DNA from: JBEBGV01 sp040081265
Lineage (GTDB): Bacteria; Acidobacteriota; Vicinamibacteria; Vicinamibacterales; UBA2999
DNA: 20,900 nucleotides
Reading direction: 5' to 3'
NCBI GenBank assembly: GCA_040081265.1
Contig: JBEBGV010000071.1
Location: 1-20,900, forward strand
Shown here: in pieces, positions 6,642-15,305 of the stretch
Position numbering within the stretch: position 1 is the first letter of the stretch
How the letters are laid out: every line of letters starts with the position of its first letter
The notes under the pieces: generated by a model
What the model was told of the DNA's origin: nothing
The model's database searches: none
What the model saw: only the letters and a program-made list of their open reading frames with translations
Made by a program: the position numbers and the translations under genes

Positions 6642-7823
6642 ATGGCCGAACTTCGCACTGAAACACTGACCGTCAACATGGGGCCGCAGCACCCCAGCAC
6701 GCATGGCGTGCTGCGTCTGGTGCTCGAGCTCGACGGCGAAACGATCCGGTCTGCGCGGACGACGATCGGCTACCTGCACACCGGCATCGAGAAGACCGCC
6801 GAGCAGAAGAAGTGGCAGCAGGTCATCCCGCTGGTCGAGCGCATGGACTACCTGGCTGCGCAGTCCAACAGCCTGGCGTACGTGCTGAGCGTCGAGAAGC
6901 TGCTCGGCCTGGAGATGCCGACACGGGTGCAGGACATCCGCGTCATCCTCGCCGAGTTGCAGCGCCTGGCCAGTCACCTGGTCTGGCTGGGCACGCATGC
7001 CATGGAAATCGGCGCGGTGTCCATGCTGTTCTACGCGCTTCGCGAGCGCGAGCTCATCATGAACATCAACGAGCTGATCGCGGGTTTCCGCTTTTTCCCG
7101 AGCTACTTCCGCATCGGCGGGCTGCGCGAGGATCTGCCCCGTGGCTTCCATGAGGCGGTGAACGCCTTCCTCGACCGCTTTCCGGCCAAGCTCGACGAGT
7201 ATGAAGGGCTGCTGACCAAGAACGACATGTTCCGTCGCCGCACCGAGGGCGTCGGGGTCGTCTCGCACGACGATGCGCTCGCATGGGGGCTGGTGGGGCC
7301 GATCGCCAGGGCGGCCGGCTCGGACTACGACGTGCGGAAGTATTTCCCGTATCTCACCTACGGCACCTACGACTTCGCCGTGGCCACGGCGACCGAAGGC
7401 GACGTCTTCGCGCGGTACCGCACCCGCATCAGGGAAATGCGCGAGAGCTGGAAGATCTGCAAGCAGGCGATCACGCGCATCACGCCATCTGGTGCGTGGG
7501 CGTGCAACGATACGCGCGTGGTGCCGCCGCCGAAGGACAAGGTCTACACCGAGATGGAGGCGCTGATTCAGCACTTCCTGATTTACTCGCAGGGGTTCAT
7601 GGTGCCAGCCGGAGAGGCCTATGTGCCGGTCGAGGGCCCCCGCGGCGAGCACGGCGTGTACATCGTGTCTGACGGCACGAATCGTCCGATGCGCGTCAAG
7701 ATGCGCCCGCCCTCGTTCATGGCCATCCAGGCGCTGCCGAGAATCATCGAGGGCGGGATGATTGCCGACGTGATCGCCGTGATTGGTTCGAACGACGTTG
7801 TGATGGGAGATTGCGACCGGTGA
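6642..7823 (+). CDS. nuoD: NADH-quinone oxidoreductase subunit D (49 kDa)
   Basis: The 393-residue protein is the 49-kDa subunit that forms the quinone headgroup site with NuoB. It contains GPQHPSTHGVLRL (14-26) and GYLHTGIEK (43-51). H21 and Y70 have the same 49-residue spacing as the quinone-binding His38 and Tyr87 of Thermus Nqo4. It ends in DVVMGDCDR, the usual position of the conserved D-R terminus. The stop codon overlaps the GTG start of nuoE in a GTGA arrangement (7820-7823), indicating coupled translation. Confidence 0.98.
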   Translation: MAELRTETLTVNMGPQHPSTHGVLRLVLELDGETIRSARTTIGYLHTGIEKTAEQKKWQQVIPLVERMDYLAAQSNSLAYVLSVEKLLGLEMPTRVQDIRVILAELQRLASHLVWLGTHAMEIGAVSMLFYALRERELIMNINELIAGFRFFPSYFRIGGLREDLPRGFHEAVNAFLDRFPAKLDEYEGLLTKNDMFRRRTEGVGVVSHDDALAWGLVGPIARAAGSDYDVRKYFPYLTYGTYDFAVATATEGDVFARYRTRIREMRESWKICKQAITRITPSGAWACNDTRVVPPPKDKVYTEMEALIQHFLIYSQGFMVPAGEAYVPVEGPRGEHGVYIVSDGTNRPMRVKMRPPSFMAIQALPRIIEGGMIADVIAVIGSNDVVMGDCDR

Positions 7824-8422
7824 GCTTTCATCCGCAGATGGAGTATGCGCCAGCGAAGTTCCATCGATCGGAGCGCAAGCTGGCCGAGCCTGGCGAGCCA
7901 TTCGCCTACACCGCCGAGAACCAGAAGATCTTCGACGAACTGGTGACGCGTTACCCGGCCGATCAGCGCAAGTCGGCGATTCTGTCTGCGCTCTATCTGG
8001 CCCAGCAGCAGCAGGGATACCTGACGGCGGCGGCCATGCGGCACGTCGCCGAGCAGATTCGCTGCACCAGCGCCGAGGTCGAGGACGTTGTGTCGTACTA
8101 CACGATGTTCTACACCAGGCCGGTCGGGAAGTTCGTGCTCAACGTCTGTCGGACGTTGTCGTGCGCCTTGCTCGGCGCCGAGCGTGTGACCGAGGAACTC
8201 AGCGCGAAGCTCGGGATCAAGCCGGGCGAGACCGATCCGACCGGGACGTTCACGCTGATCGAGGTCGAATGCCTGGGCGCCTGCGATCGGGCGCCGGTGG
8301 TCATGGTCAATGACGAATGGCACGAGCGCTTGTCCCCCGATGCGTGCGGTGCCTTCATCGACCGGCTGAAGTCAGGTGGCGCCGCGTCGCTGACAGGCTG
8401 CCACCTCCGCAAAGAGAAGTAG
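7820..8422 (+). CDS. nuoE: NADH-quinone oxidoreductase subunit E (24 kDa, [2Fe-2S])
   Basis: This 200-residue thioredoxin-fold subunit binds the off-path [2Fe-2S] cluster N1a next to the flavin subunit. All four ligands are present: C110 and C115 (CRTLSC) and C151 and C155 (CLGAC). I chose the GTG at 7820, overlapping the nuoD stop by four bases, with GGGAGA (7804-7809) as ribosome site ten bases upstream; a TTG at 7811 would add only three residues. The protein has extra residues at its N-terminus and a short basic C-terminal tail. nuoF follows after three bases. Confidence 0.96.
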   Translation: MSFHPQMEYAPAKFHRSERKLAEPGEPFAYTAENQKIFDELVTRYPADQRKSAILSALYLAQQQQGYLTAAAMRHVAEQIRCTSAEVEDVVSYYTMFYTRPVGKFVLNVCRTLSCALLGAERVTEELSAKLGIKPGETDPTGTFTLIEVECLGACDRAPVVMVNDEWHERLSPDACGAFIDRLKSGGAASLTGCHLRKEK

Positions 8423-8425
8423 GCA

Positions 8426-9742
8426 ATGGCTTACGAACCCGTACTCACCAAATTCGTCGGCGAGGAGCACGCCTACACGCTGGACGCGTACGTGCGCGAC
8501 CAGCGTGGCTACGAAGGCCTGCGTAAGGCGCTGACGCTGCAGCCCAACGACATCATCGAGCAGGTCAAATCGTCGGGGCTGCGCGGCCGCGGCGGCGCAG
8601 GTTTCCCCACCGGCCTCAAGTGGCAGTTCGTCCTGAAAGACACGCCACGGCCGAAGTACATCTGCTGCAACGCCGACGAGAGCGAGCCGGGCACGTTCAA
8701 AGACCACGTGCTGATGGAGCGCAACCCGCACCTGCTGGTCGAAGGCTGCGCGATCGCCTGCTACGCGATCGGCGCCAAGGTGGCCTACATCTATATCCGC
8801 GGCGAGTTCCTGCACGTGCAGAAGGTGCTCGAGGCGGAGATCGAGAAGGCCTACAAGGCCGGATTTCTCGGCAAGAACATCTTCGGGTCCGGGTTCGACT
8901 GCGACGTCTTCGTCCACCGCGGCGCCGGCGCCTACGAAGCCGGAGAAGAGACTGCCCTGATCGAGTCTCTCGAGGGCAAGCGCGCACAGCCGCGCATCAA
9001 GCCGCCGTTTCCTGCCGTGGCCGGCCTGTATCAGTGCCCGACGGCGGTGAACAACGTCGAGACGTTGTGCAACGTGCCGTTGATTGTGATGAACGGACCG
9101 GAGTGGTTCTCATCACTTGGTCCCGAAAAAAACGGCGGGCCGAAGCTCTACTGCGTCAGCGGGCAGGTCGCACGCCCGGGCGTCTATGAGGCGTCGATGA
9201 ACACGACGCTTCGCGAGCTGATTTACGGGGAGCAGTTCGCGCAGGGGATGGCCAACGGCAAGAAGTTCAAGGCGATCATCCCCGGCGGGTCCTCGGTACC
9301 GCTGCTGCTCGATGAGCACTTGGACACACCGGCAAGTTTCGACCATGTCGCCAAGGCAGGATCGCTGCTCGGTTCCGCCGGGCTGATCGTGCTGGACGAA
9401 ACGGTCTGCATGGTGTGGCTGGCGATGAACCTGCTGCACTTCTATCGCCACGAATCGTGCGGGAAGTGTACGCCGTGTCGCGAAGGCGGCAACTGGCTGT
9501 TCCAGCTGCTGCAGCGTGTCGAGGCGGGTGAGGGCCAGATGAAAGACATCGACCTTCTCTTCGGTGTGGCCAGCAACATTGTCGGCAAGACGCTCTGCGC
9601 GTTTGGCGACGCGGCCGCCACCCCTGTGCTGACGACACTGAAGCTGTTCCGACACGAGTTCGAGGCGCACGTGCGTGAGGGGCGGTGTACGCTCCCGGCC
9701 GACTGGCGCGCCCGGCACGCGACCTTCGCCCACGCGCACTGA
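8426..9742 (+). CDS. nuoF: NADH-quinone oxidoreductase subunit F (51 kDa, FMN, NADH-binding)
   Basis: This 438-residue protein carries the electron-input site. GLRGRGGAGFPTGLKW (51-66) is the glycine-rich flavin/NADH-binding loop, and ADESEPGTFKDH (83-94) and the HRGAGAYEAGEETALIESLEG stretch (164-184) complete the FMN and NADH pocket. Cluster N3 ligands are C345, C348 and C351 in ESCGKCTPCREG, plus C391. The length matches NuoF, without the extra ferredoxin-like domains of hydrogenase-linked HoxF or HndC homologues. The next gene is nuoH, not nuoG: its partner 75-kDa subunit, which carries the next clusters in the chain, is missing from this place. Confidence 0.98.
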   Translation: MAYEPVLTKFVGEEHAYTLDAYVRDQRGYEGLRKALTLQPNDIIEQVKSSGLRGRGGAGFPTGLKWQFVLKDTPRPKYICCNADESEPGTFKDHVLMERNPHLLVEGCAIACYAIGAKVAYIYIRGEFLHVQKVLEAEIEKAYKAGFLGKNIFGSGFDCDVFVHRGAGAYEAGEETALIESLEGKRAQPRIKPPFPAVAGLYQCPTAVNNVETLCNVPLIVMNGPEWFSSLGPEKNGGPKLYCVSGQVARPGVYEASMNTTLRELIYGEQFAQGMANGKKFKAIIPGGSSVPLLLDEHLDTPASFDHVAKAGSLLGSAGLIVLDETVCMVWLAMNLLHFYRHESCGKCTPCREGGNWLFQLLQRVEAGEGQMKDIDLLFGVASNIVGKTLCAFGDAAATPVLTTLKLFRHEFEAHVREGRCTLPADWRARHATFAHAH

Positions 9743-9761
9743 GGAGGGGCCACGGATTAGC

Positions 9762-10802
9762 ATGGAATTTCTCGCTCCCTACCTTCGCCCTGGCGTCATC
9801 GGCGTCATGATCTTCGTGGCGTTCAACGCGCTCATCATCGCGTCGGCGGTCCTCGTGCTCGCCGAGCGGAAGATCATGGGCTTCATCCAGCAGCGCTACG
9901 GCCCCTACCTCACCGGCCCGCACGGGACGCTGCAGCCGATCGCCGACATTCTCAAGCTGCTCTTCAAGGAAGAGCTGCGACCCAAGGGCGCTGACAAGTG
10001 GTTGTTCACGCTGGCGCCGGTGCTCTCGGTGGTGGCGGCGTTCACCGCGTTTGCGACCGTGCCGTTTGGCGCCGAGACCACCTTCTTTGGTCTCCTCGAC
10101 GAGCCGATCAAGCTCGGCATCGCCGATGTCAATGTCGGCCTCCTCGTCGTGTTCGCAGTCACCTCGATGGGCGTGTACGGCATTGTGCTGGCCGGCTGGT
10201 CGTCCAACAGCAAGTACTCGCTGATGGGTGGCCTGCGCGCCTCGGCGCAGATGATCAGTTACGAGCTCGCCTATGCCACGTCGATTGCCGCCGTGGTGCT
10301 GCTCGCTGGTTCGCTCTCGATTCGGGAAATCGTCGACGGTCAGTCTGGCTACTGGTTCTCCTTCATTCCCCGCTGGTACCTGTTCCTGCAGCCCCTCGGG
10401 TTCATCATCTACGCTATCGCTGGCGTGGCTGAGACCAACCGCGCGCCCTTTGACTTTCCCGAAGCCGAACAGGAGCTGGTCGCTGGCTACAACACCGAAT
10501 ACAGCTCGGTCCGGTTCGCGCTGTTTCCGCAGGCCGAGTACATCAACATGACGACGATGGCGGCGGTGGCGACGGACCTGTACCTGGGCGGATGGCACGG
10601 ACCATTCCTGCCCGAGGGTTACGGCTGGCTGTGGTTCCTGTTGAAGGTCGGCGCGATTCTCTTCTTCTACATCTGGATGCGGTGGACCGTTCCCCGCTAT
10701 CGCTACGACCAGCTGATGCAGTTCGGCTGGAAATGGTTGTTCCCGGCGTCGGTGCTGAACCTGCTTGCGACGGCTGCGCTCGTCCTGTACTTCAATGTCT
10801 GA
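9762..10802 (+). CDS. nuoH: NADH-quinone oxidoreductase subunit H
   Basis: This 346-residue membrane subunit links the peripheral arm to the proton-pumping modules and lines the quinone chamber. It has about eight transmembrane helices, ERKIMGFIQQRYGP (35-48) and the acidic loop AETNRAPFDFPEAEQELVAG (223-242) followed by YNTEYS. The start is ATG 9762, supported by GAGGAGGGG (9741-9749) twelve bases upstream, a fresh strong ribosome site at the point where nuoG would normally be. Its stop lies inside nuoJ (8-base overlap), leaving no room for nuoI, which normally separates H from J. Confidence 0.97.
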   Translation: MEFLAPYLRPGVIGVMIFVAFNALIIASAVLVLAERKIMGFIQQRYGPYLTGPHGTLQPIADILKLLFKEELRPKGADKWLFTLAPVLSVVAAFTAFATVPFGAETTFFGLLDEPIKLGIADVNVGLLVVFAVTSMGVYGIVLAGWSSNSKYSLMGGLRASAQMISYELAYATSIAAVVLLAGSLSIREIVDGQSGYWFSFIPRWYLFLQPLGFIIYAIAGVAETNRAPFDFPEAEQELVAGYNTEYSSVRFALFPQAEYINMTTMAAVATDLYLGGWHGPFLPEGYGWLWFLLKVGAILFFYIWMRWTVPRYRYDQLMQFGWKWLFPASVLNLLATAALVLYFNV

Positions 10803-11328
10803 GACGATCATCTTCTACGTGCTTTCGGCGCTGGCCATCGGCGCTTCCGCGCTGGTGATCGGTCAGCGCAACCCGATGTACAGCGTGATGCTCCTGATTG
10901 CGTCGTTCGGCGCGCTCTCGGGGCTCTACATCCTGCTCGAGGCCCCGTTTGTGGCGGTGGCGCAGATCATCATCTACGCCGGCGCCATCATGGTGCTCTT
11001 CCTGTTTGTCGTGATGCTGCTCAATGCACCTCAGGAGGACGGGGCGGGATGGGATCGCACCCATCCGTTCAAACAGCCGGGTGTCGGCCGCTTCGGGGTG
11101 TTGCTGGCACTGCTGCTCGTCGCCGAGCTGGGATGGGCACTGGCCCGGGTGGCCACGCTCGACGAAGCCGTGGGCAGTGGTGGGGGAGGAGCGATCGTGT
11201 CGTCGGTGCGTGAACTTGGTCGTGTGCTCTTCACCGATTACATGTTTGCGTTCGAAGCGACCTCGATCCTGATTCTCGTGGCCATGGTCGGGGCGGTGGC
11301 GCTGGCTGGTCGGGAAGGTCAGTCATGA
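10795..11328 (+). CDS. nuoJ: NADH-quinone oxidoreductase subunit J
   Basis: This 177-residue subunit has five predicted transmembrane helices. The third-helix region, VAQIIIYAGAIMVLFLFVVML, contains the conserved Tyr and Gly of the pi-bulge helix found in the family. The ATG at 10795 overlaps the nuoH stop by eight bases; longer in-frame starts would run back into nuoH and add a basic, non-family sequence. A glycine run (VGSGGGGAIV) lies in the loop before the last helix. It ends in an ATGA overlap with nuoK. Confidence 0.96.
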   Translation: MSETIIFYVLSALAIGASALVIGQRNPMYSVMLLIASFGALSGLYILLEAPFVAVAQIIIYAGAIMVLFLFVVMLLNAPQEDGAGWDRTHPFKQPGVGRFGVLLALLLVAELGWALARVATLDEAVGSGGGGAIVSSVRELGRVLFTDYMFAFEATSILILVAMVGAVALAGREGQS

Positions 11329-11627
11329 TTCCCCTGAGCCATTACCTGGTCGTCTCGGCGCTGCTCTTTGCGATTGGCACCGCCGGCGTGTTCATGCGTC
11401 GCAACCTCATCACCATCCTGCTGTCCATCGAGATCATGCTGAACGCGGTGAACCTGTCGTTTGTCGCCTATGGGCGCGCGCTGGGTTCGGTGGACGGTCA
11501 GATCATCACCTTCTTCGTCATGACCGTCGCGGCCGCGGAGGCTGCGGTTGGCCTCGCAATCGTCATCGGGCTGTTCCGTCACAAGGAATCGCTCAATCCG
11601 GACGCGTTCACCCTGCTTCGATGGTAG
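11325..11627 (+). CDS. nuoK: NADH-quinone oxidoreductase subunit K
   Basis: This 100-residue, three-helix antiporter-like subunit has the standard length. The two membrane glutamates essential for proton transfer in E. coli NuoK are present at the same numbers: E36 (LLSIEIMLNAVNL) and E72 (TVAAAEAAVGLAI). It starts in the ATGA shared with the nuoJ stop and is followed seven bases after its own stop by the GTG of nuoL. Confidence 0.97.
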   Translation: MIPLSHYLVVSALLFAIGTAGVFMRRNLITILLSIEIMLNAVNLSFVAYGRALGSVDGQIITFFVMTVAAAEAAVGLAIVIGLFRHKESLNPDAFTLLRW

Positions 11628-11634
11628 AGAACCT

Positions 11635-13761
11635 GTGCTCGCGCTGATACCGCTGTTTCCGCTCATCGGGTTCCTGATCAACTCGACACTCGGCCGGCGC
11701 CTGTCCAAGACGGTGTCGGGCGGCCTGGCATCGCTGGCGATGCTGGCGTCGTTTGCCGTCGCGGCGATGTCGGTCTGGCAGTTGACCGGCATGCCGGTCG
11801 ACGGACGGGCCATCGAGCAGACGGTGTACACGTGGATCGCGTCGGGAGACTTCGTCCTCGACCTGACGTTCCGCGTCGATCCCCTGTCGGCGGTCATGAT
11901 CCTGGTGATCACCGGCATCGGGTCGTTGATTCACATCTACTCGACGGCCTACATGCACGACGAGCGCGACAGCGAGTTCGCGCGCTACTTCTCGTACCTC
12001 AACCTGTTTGCGGCCTTCATGCTGGTGCTCGTGCTCGGCGCGAACTTCCTGGTGATGTTCGTCGGCTGGGAGGGCGTGGGGCTCTGTTCGTATCTGCTGA
12101 TTGGATTCTGGTTCCAGAAGAAGTCGGCGGGCGATGCCGGGAAGAAGGCCTTCATCGTCAATCGCGTCGGTGACTACGCCTTCATTCTGGGTACGCTGCT
12201 GCTCTTCACCCAGTTCAAGACGCTGGATTTTCAGGGGGTTGCCGCGGCTGTCGCTCCGCTGCAGGCTGAGGTCGGGTTCGGGATCCTCTCGCTGGCGACC
12301 CTGCTGCTCTTCATCGGTGCGACCGGCAAGTCGGCACAGATTCCGCTCTACGTCTGGCTTCCCGATGCCATGGAAGGCCCCACTCCGGTCTCGGCGCTGA
12401 TCCACGCCGCGACGATGGTGACGGCCGGTGTCTACATGATTGGCCGCAACGCGGTGCTCTTCAGCCACACGCCGTTCACGCTGGAGATCGTGGCGGTGGT
12501 CGGTGCGGCGACGGCCCTCATGGCCGGCACCATCGGCCTCGTCCAGAACGACATCAAGCGGGTGCTCGCGTACTCGACCGTTTCCCAGCTGGGGCTGATG
12601 TTCCTGGCGATGGGTGTCGGGGCCTTCGGCGCCGGCATCTTCCATCTGTATACACACGCCTTCTTCAAGGCCTGCCTGTTCCTTGGCTCCGGCGCCGTCA
12701 TTCACGCGCTGCACGGTGAACAGGACATCCGGAACATGGGCGGGCTGAAGAAGGCGCTGCCGATCACCTACTGGACGTTTCTGATTGCGTCGCTTGCGAT
12801 TGCCGGCGTGCCCCTGCTGGCGGGGTTCTTCAGCAAGGACGAACTGCTCTTTGAAACCTTCCGCACCGGGCATCGGCTGCTGTGGGTGGTCGGGGCACTG
12901 ACGTCGCTGCTGACCGCAACTTACATGTTCCGGCTCGTGTTCCTGACCTTCCACGGCCAGCGCCGGCACGACGCGCCACCGGTGGCGCCCGAGCCAATCG
13001 AACCCCTCATTCCGTCAAGTCACGGCCATGGCGCCCATGCCGCCGCCCACGCGGTTGCCGGTGGTCACGGTCACGCAGGGCATGGGCACGATGCCCACGG
13101 TGGTGATGACCATGGGCACGGCGGAGGCCACGGTCACGGCGGACTGCACGATGCGCCGCCGGCGATGGCGCTCGCGCTGATCGTGCTCGCGATCGGGTCA
13201 GTGGCTGCAGGATACATTGGCGTGCCCCATGCCCTCGGCGGACACAACGCCCTTGGCACCTGGCTGGAGCCGGCGTTTGAGGCTCCCCGTCTGGAAGGCC
13301 CTGCCGAGGCTGGAGCTGGCGCCGCGGTTGAGCCCGCGGAGGCCGCAGAGGAAAGCGCGGCCGGAGAGGAGGCGCTCGAAATGACGCTGATGGGCGTCTC
13401 GAGCGTGATCGCGCTGGTCGGCATCGGCATCGCCGGATTCATCTGGATCAGCCGCCGTCAGATTGCCGACTCCATGGCGCGCAGCTTCCCGGGTGTTCAC
13501 CGTCTGCTGCTGAACAAGTACTACGTGGACGAGGTCTACGACGCGACGATTGTGCAGCCGGTGCGCATCGTGTCTGAAGAAGGCCTCTGGCGGGGTTTCG
13601 ACGTGCGGATCGTCGACGGTGCGGTCAACGGCGTGGGGTCGCTTGTGGACGGGGGCGCGTGGCTCCTGCGCCGACTGCAGACCGGATCGGTGCGTGCCTA
13701 TGCGAGCTCTGTCTTCCTTGGTGTGGTTCTGATTCTCGGCTACTACCTGTGGCGCCCATGA
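11635..13761 (+). CDS. nuoL: NADH-quinone oxidoreductase subunit L with His-rich insert
   Basis: This 708-residue antiporter-like proton-pumping subunit has the long lateral helix. Key residues are in place: E146 (GWEGVGLCSYLLIG), K232 (TGKSAQIPLYVWLPDAMEGP) and K401-D402 (FFSKDELLF), matching E. coli E144, K229 and K399-D400. The C-terminus has LNKYYVDEVYD before the final anchor helix. It is nearly 100 residues longer than E. coli NuoL. The extra length includes two loops: residues 463-505 with 14 histidines in HGHG- and HGHD-type repeats, and an Ala/Glu-rich stretch at about 543-582. GTG 11635 is chosen because it places LIPLFPLIGFLIN at the family N-terminus; longer starts overlap nuoK in another frame. 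It overlaps nuoM by ATGA. Confidence 0.96.
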   Translation: MLALIPLFPLIGFLINSTLGRRLSKTVSGGLASLAMLASFAVAAMSVWQLTGMPVDGRAIEQTVYTWIASGDFVLDLTFRVDPLSAVMILVITGIGSLIHIYSTAYMHDERDSEFARYFSYLNLFAAFMLVLVLGANFLVMFVGWEGVGLCSYLLIGFWFQKKSAGDAGKKAFIVNRVGDYAFILGTLLLFTQFKTLDFQGVAAAVAPLQAEVGFGILSLATLLLFIGATGKSAQIPLYVWLPDAMEGPTPVSALIHAATMVTAGVYMIGRNAVLFSHTPFTLEIVAVVGAATALMAGTIGLVQNDIKRVLAYSTVSQLGLMFLAMGVGAFGAGIFHLYTHAFFKACLFLGSGAVIHALHGEQDIRNMGGLKKALPITYWTFLIASLAIAGVPLLAGFFSKDELLFETFRTGHRLLWVVGALTSLLTATYMFRLVFLTFHGQRRHDAPPVAPEPIEPLIPSSHGHGAHAAAHAVAGGHGHAGHGHDAHGGDDHGHGGGHGHGGLHDAPPAMALALIVLAIGSVAAGYIGVPHALGGHNALGTWLEPAFEAPRLEGPAEAGAGAAVEPAEAAEESAAGEEALEMTLMGVSSVIALVGIGIAGFIWISRRQIADSMARSFPGVHRLLLNKYYVDEVYDATIVQPVRIVSEEGLWRGFDVRIVDGAVNGVGSLVDGGAWLLRRLQTGSVRAYASSVFLGVVLILGYYLWRP

Positions 13762-15305
13762 CGTTTCCGCTTCTGACTGTTTCGTGGTTGCTGCCGCTCG
13801 CAGGCGCCATTGCCCTGTTGTTCTTCGGCAACAAGGACGGGCGAAACAACGCGCTCATCCGCTGGGTGGCGCTTGGCCTCTCGCTGCTGACGTTCGCGGT
13901 GACGCTGGTGATCTGGGCCGGCTTTGATTCGAGTTCCGCGGACTTCCAGATGGTCGAGCGCCACGCCTGGATTCCTGCCTTCGGGATCGACTACTACCTG
14001 GGCATCGACGGCATCTCGCTGCTGCTGGTCGTGTTGACTGGTTTCCTGACGCCGATCGCGCTGCTGTCGTCGTGGGGGTCGGTCGAGACCAAGGTCAGGG
14101 AATTCTCGATGTTCCTGCTCGCGCTCGAAGCCGCGATGATCGGGGTGTTCCTCTCCCTCGACCTGTTCCTCTTCTACGTGTTCTGGGACGCGATGCTCAT
14201 CCCGATGTACTTCCTCATCGGGATCTGGGGGTATGACAACCGCATCTACGCCGCGGTCAAGTTCATGCTCTACACGATGGCCGGCAGCGTCCTGATGCTG
14301 GTGGCCATCCTGGGTCTGGCGTATCTGCACTCGGCGGCGACCGGCAGCTACAGCTTCGATTTGCTCAAGCTCTACGCACTCGACATCGCCCCGCGTACGC
14401 AGTTCTGGTTCTTCCTGGCCTTCGCGCTGGCGTTTGCCATCAAGGTGCCCTTGTTCCCGTTTCACACGTGGCTGCCCGACGCGCACGTGCAGGCGCCCAC
14501 GGCCGGCTCAGTCATCCTGGCTGGTGTGCTCCTGAAGATGGGCACCTATGGCCTGGTGCGGTTCGCCTTCCCGCTGTTTCCAGCCGCCGCGGTCTACTTT
14601 GCTCCGTGGCTGGCGCTCCTCGCCGTCATCGGGATCATCTACGGTGCGCTGGTCGCCATGATCCAGCCCGACATGAAGAAGCTGGTGGCCTACTCGTCGG
14701 TCAGCCACCTTGGCTTCGTCGTCCTCGGCATCTGTGCCATGAACATGCAGGGTGTCCAGGGTGCGGTCTACCAGATGCTGGCGCACGGCGTCAGCACCGG
14801 TGGTCTGTTCCTCATTGTCGGCATGCTGTCCGATCGCCGGCACACGCGACTGATCTCGGAGTTCGGTGGCCTCCGGCACGTGATGCCGAAGTTGAGCGCA
14901 GCGTTTCTGATCATGACGCTGGCGTCGATCGGGCTGCCCGGATTGAACGGGTTCGTGGGCGAGTTCCTGATCATGCTCGGCGCGTTCCGGTGGGATCCCA
15001 GATTCGTCGTGGCGGCGGGTCTCGGCGTGATCCTGTCGGCGGTCTACATGCTGTGGATGCTCCAGCGGGTGTTCTACGGGCGCATTCGCCACGAGGACAA
15101 TCAGGCGCTCCCTGACTTGCAGCCGCGAGAGTGGGCCGGTGTCCTGCCGCTGTGCGCTGCGGCGCTCGTGATGGGCATCTTTCCGACGTTTTTCTTGAAG
15201 CCGATGGAAGCATCGGTGGAGCGCCTCGTGCAGCGCCTTCAGACGGCCCAGACGTTCCGCGTGGAGAACGTGCCGGCCCCCCGAATCCCGCAGGCGGAAC
15301 GTTGA
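13758..15305 (+). CDS. nuoM: NADH-quinone oxidoreductase subunit M
   Basis: This 515-residue antiporter-like proton-pumping subunit has about 14 transmembrane helices. The central lysine is K229 in AIKVPLFPFHTWLPDAHVQ, and E402 in GFVGEFLIMLG corresponds to E. coli E407. The position equivalent to the essential E144 is aspartate here (D144 in FWDAMLIPMYFLIG), a conservative change. The ATG at 13758 lies in an ATGA overlap with the nuoL stop, and the stop overlaps the nuoN start by one base. Confidence 0.96.
   Translation: MTFPLLTVSWLLPLAGAIALLFFGNKDGRNNALIRWVALGLSLLTFAVTLVIWAGFDSSSADFQMVERHAWIPAFGIDYYLGIDGISLLLVVLTGFLTPIALLSSWGSVETKVREFSMFLLALEAAMIGVFLSLDLFLFYVFWDAMLIPMYFLIGIWGYDNRIYAAVKFMLYTMAGSVLMLVAILGLAYLHSAATGSYSFDLLKLYALDIAPRTQFWFFLAFALAFAIKVPLFPFHTWLPDAHVQAPTAGSVILAGVLLKMGTYGLVRFAFPLFPAAAVYFAPWLALLAVIGIIYGALVAMIQPDMKKLVAYSSVSHLGFVVLGICAMNMQGVQGAVYQMLAHGVSTGGLFLIVGMLSDRRHTRLISEFGGLRHVMPKLSAAFLIMTLASIGLPGLNGFVGEFLIMLGAFRWDPRFVVAAGLGVILSAVYMLWMLQRVFYGRIRHEDNQALPDLQPREWAGVLPLCAAALVMGIFPTFFLKPMEASVERLVQRLQTAQTFRVENVPAPRIPQAER

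Noticed and set aside
9276..10811. Long minus-strand open frame (about 511 codons) across nuoF and nuoH.
   Set aside because: It runs antisense through two unmistakable nuo genes and gives a low-complexity, non-family protein. Similar shadows across nuoD, nuoL, nuoM and nuoN were dropped for the same reason.
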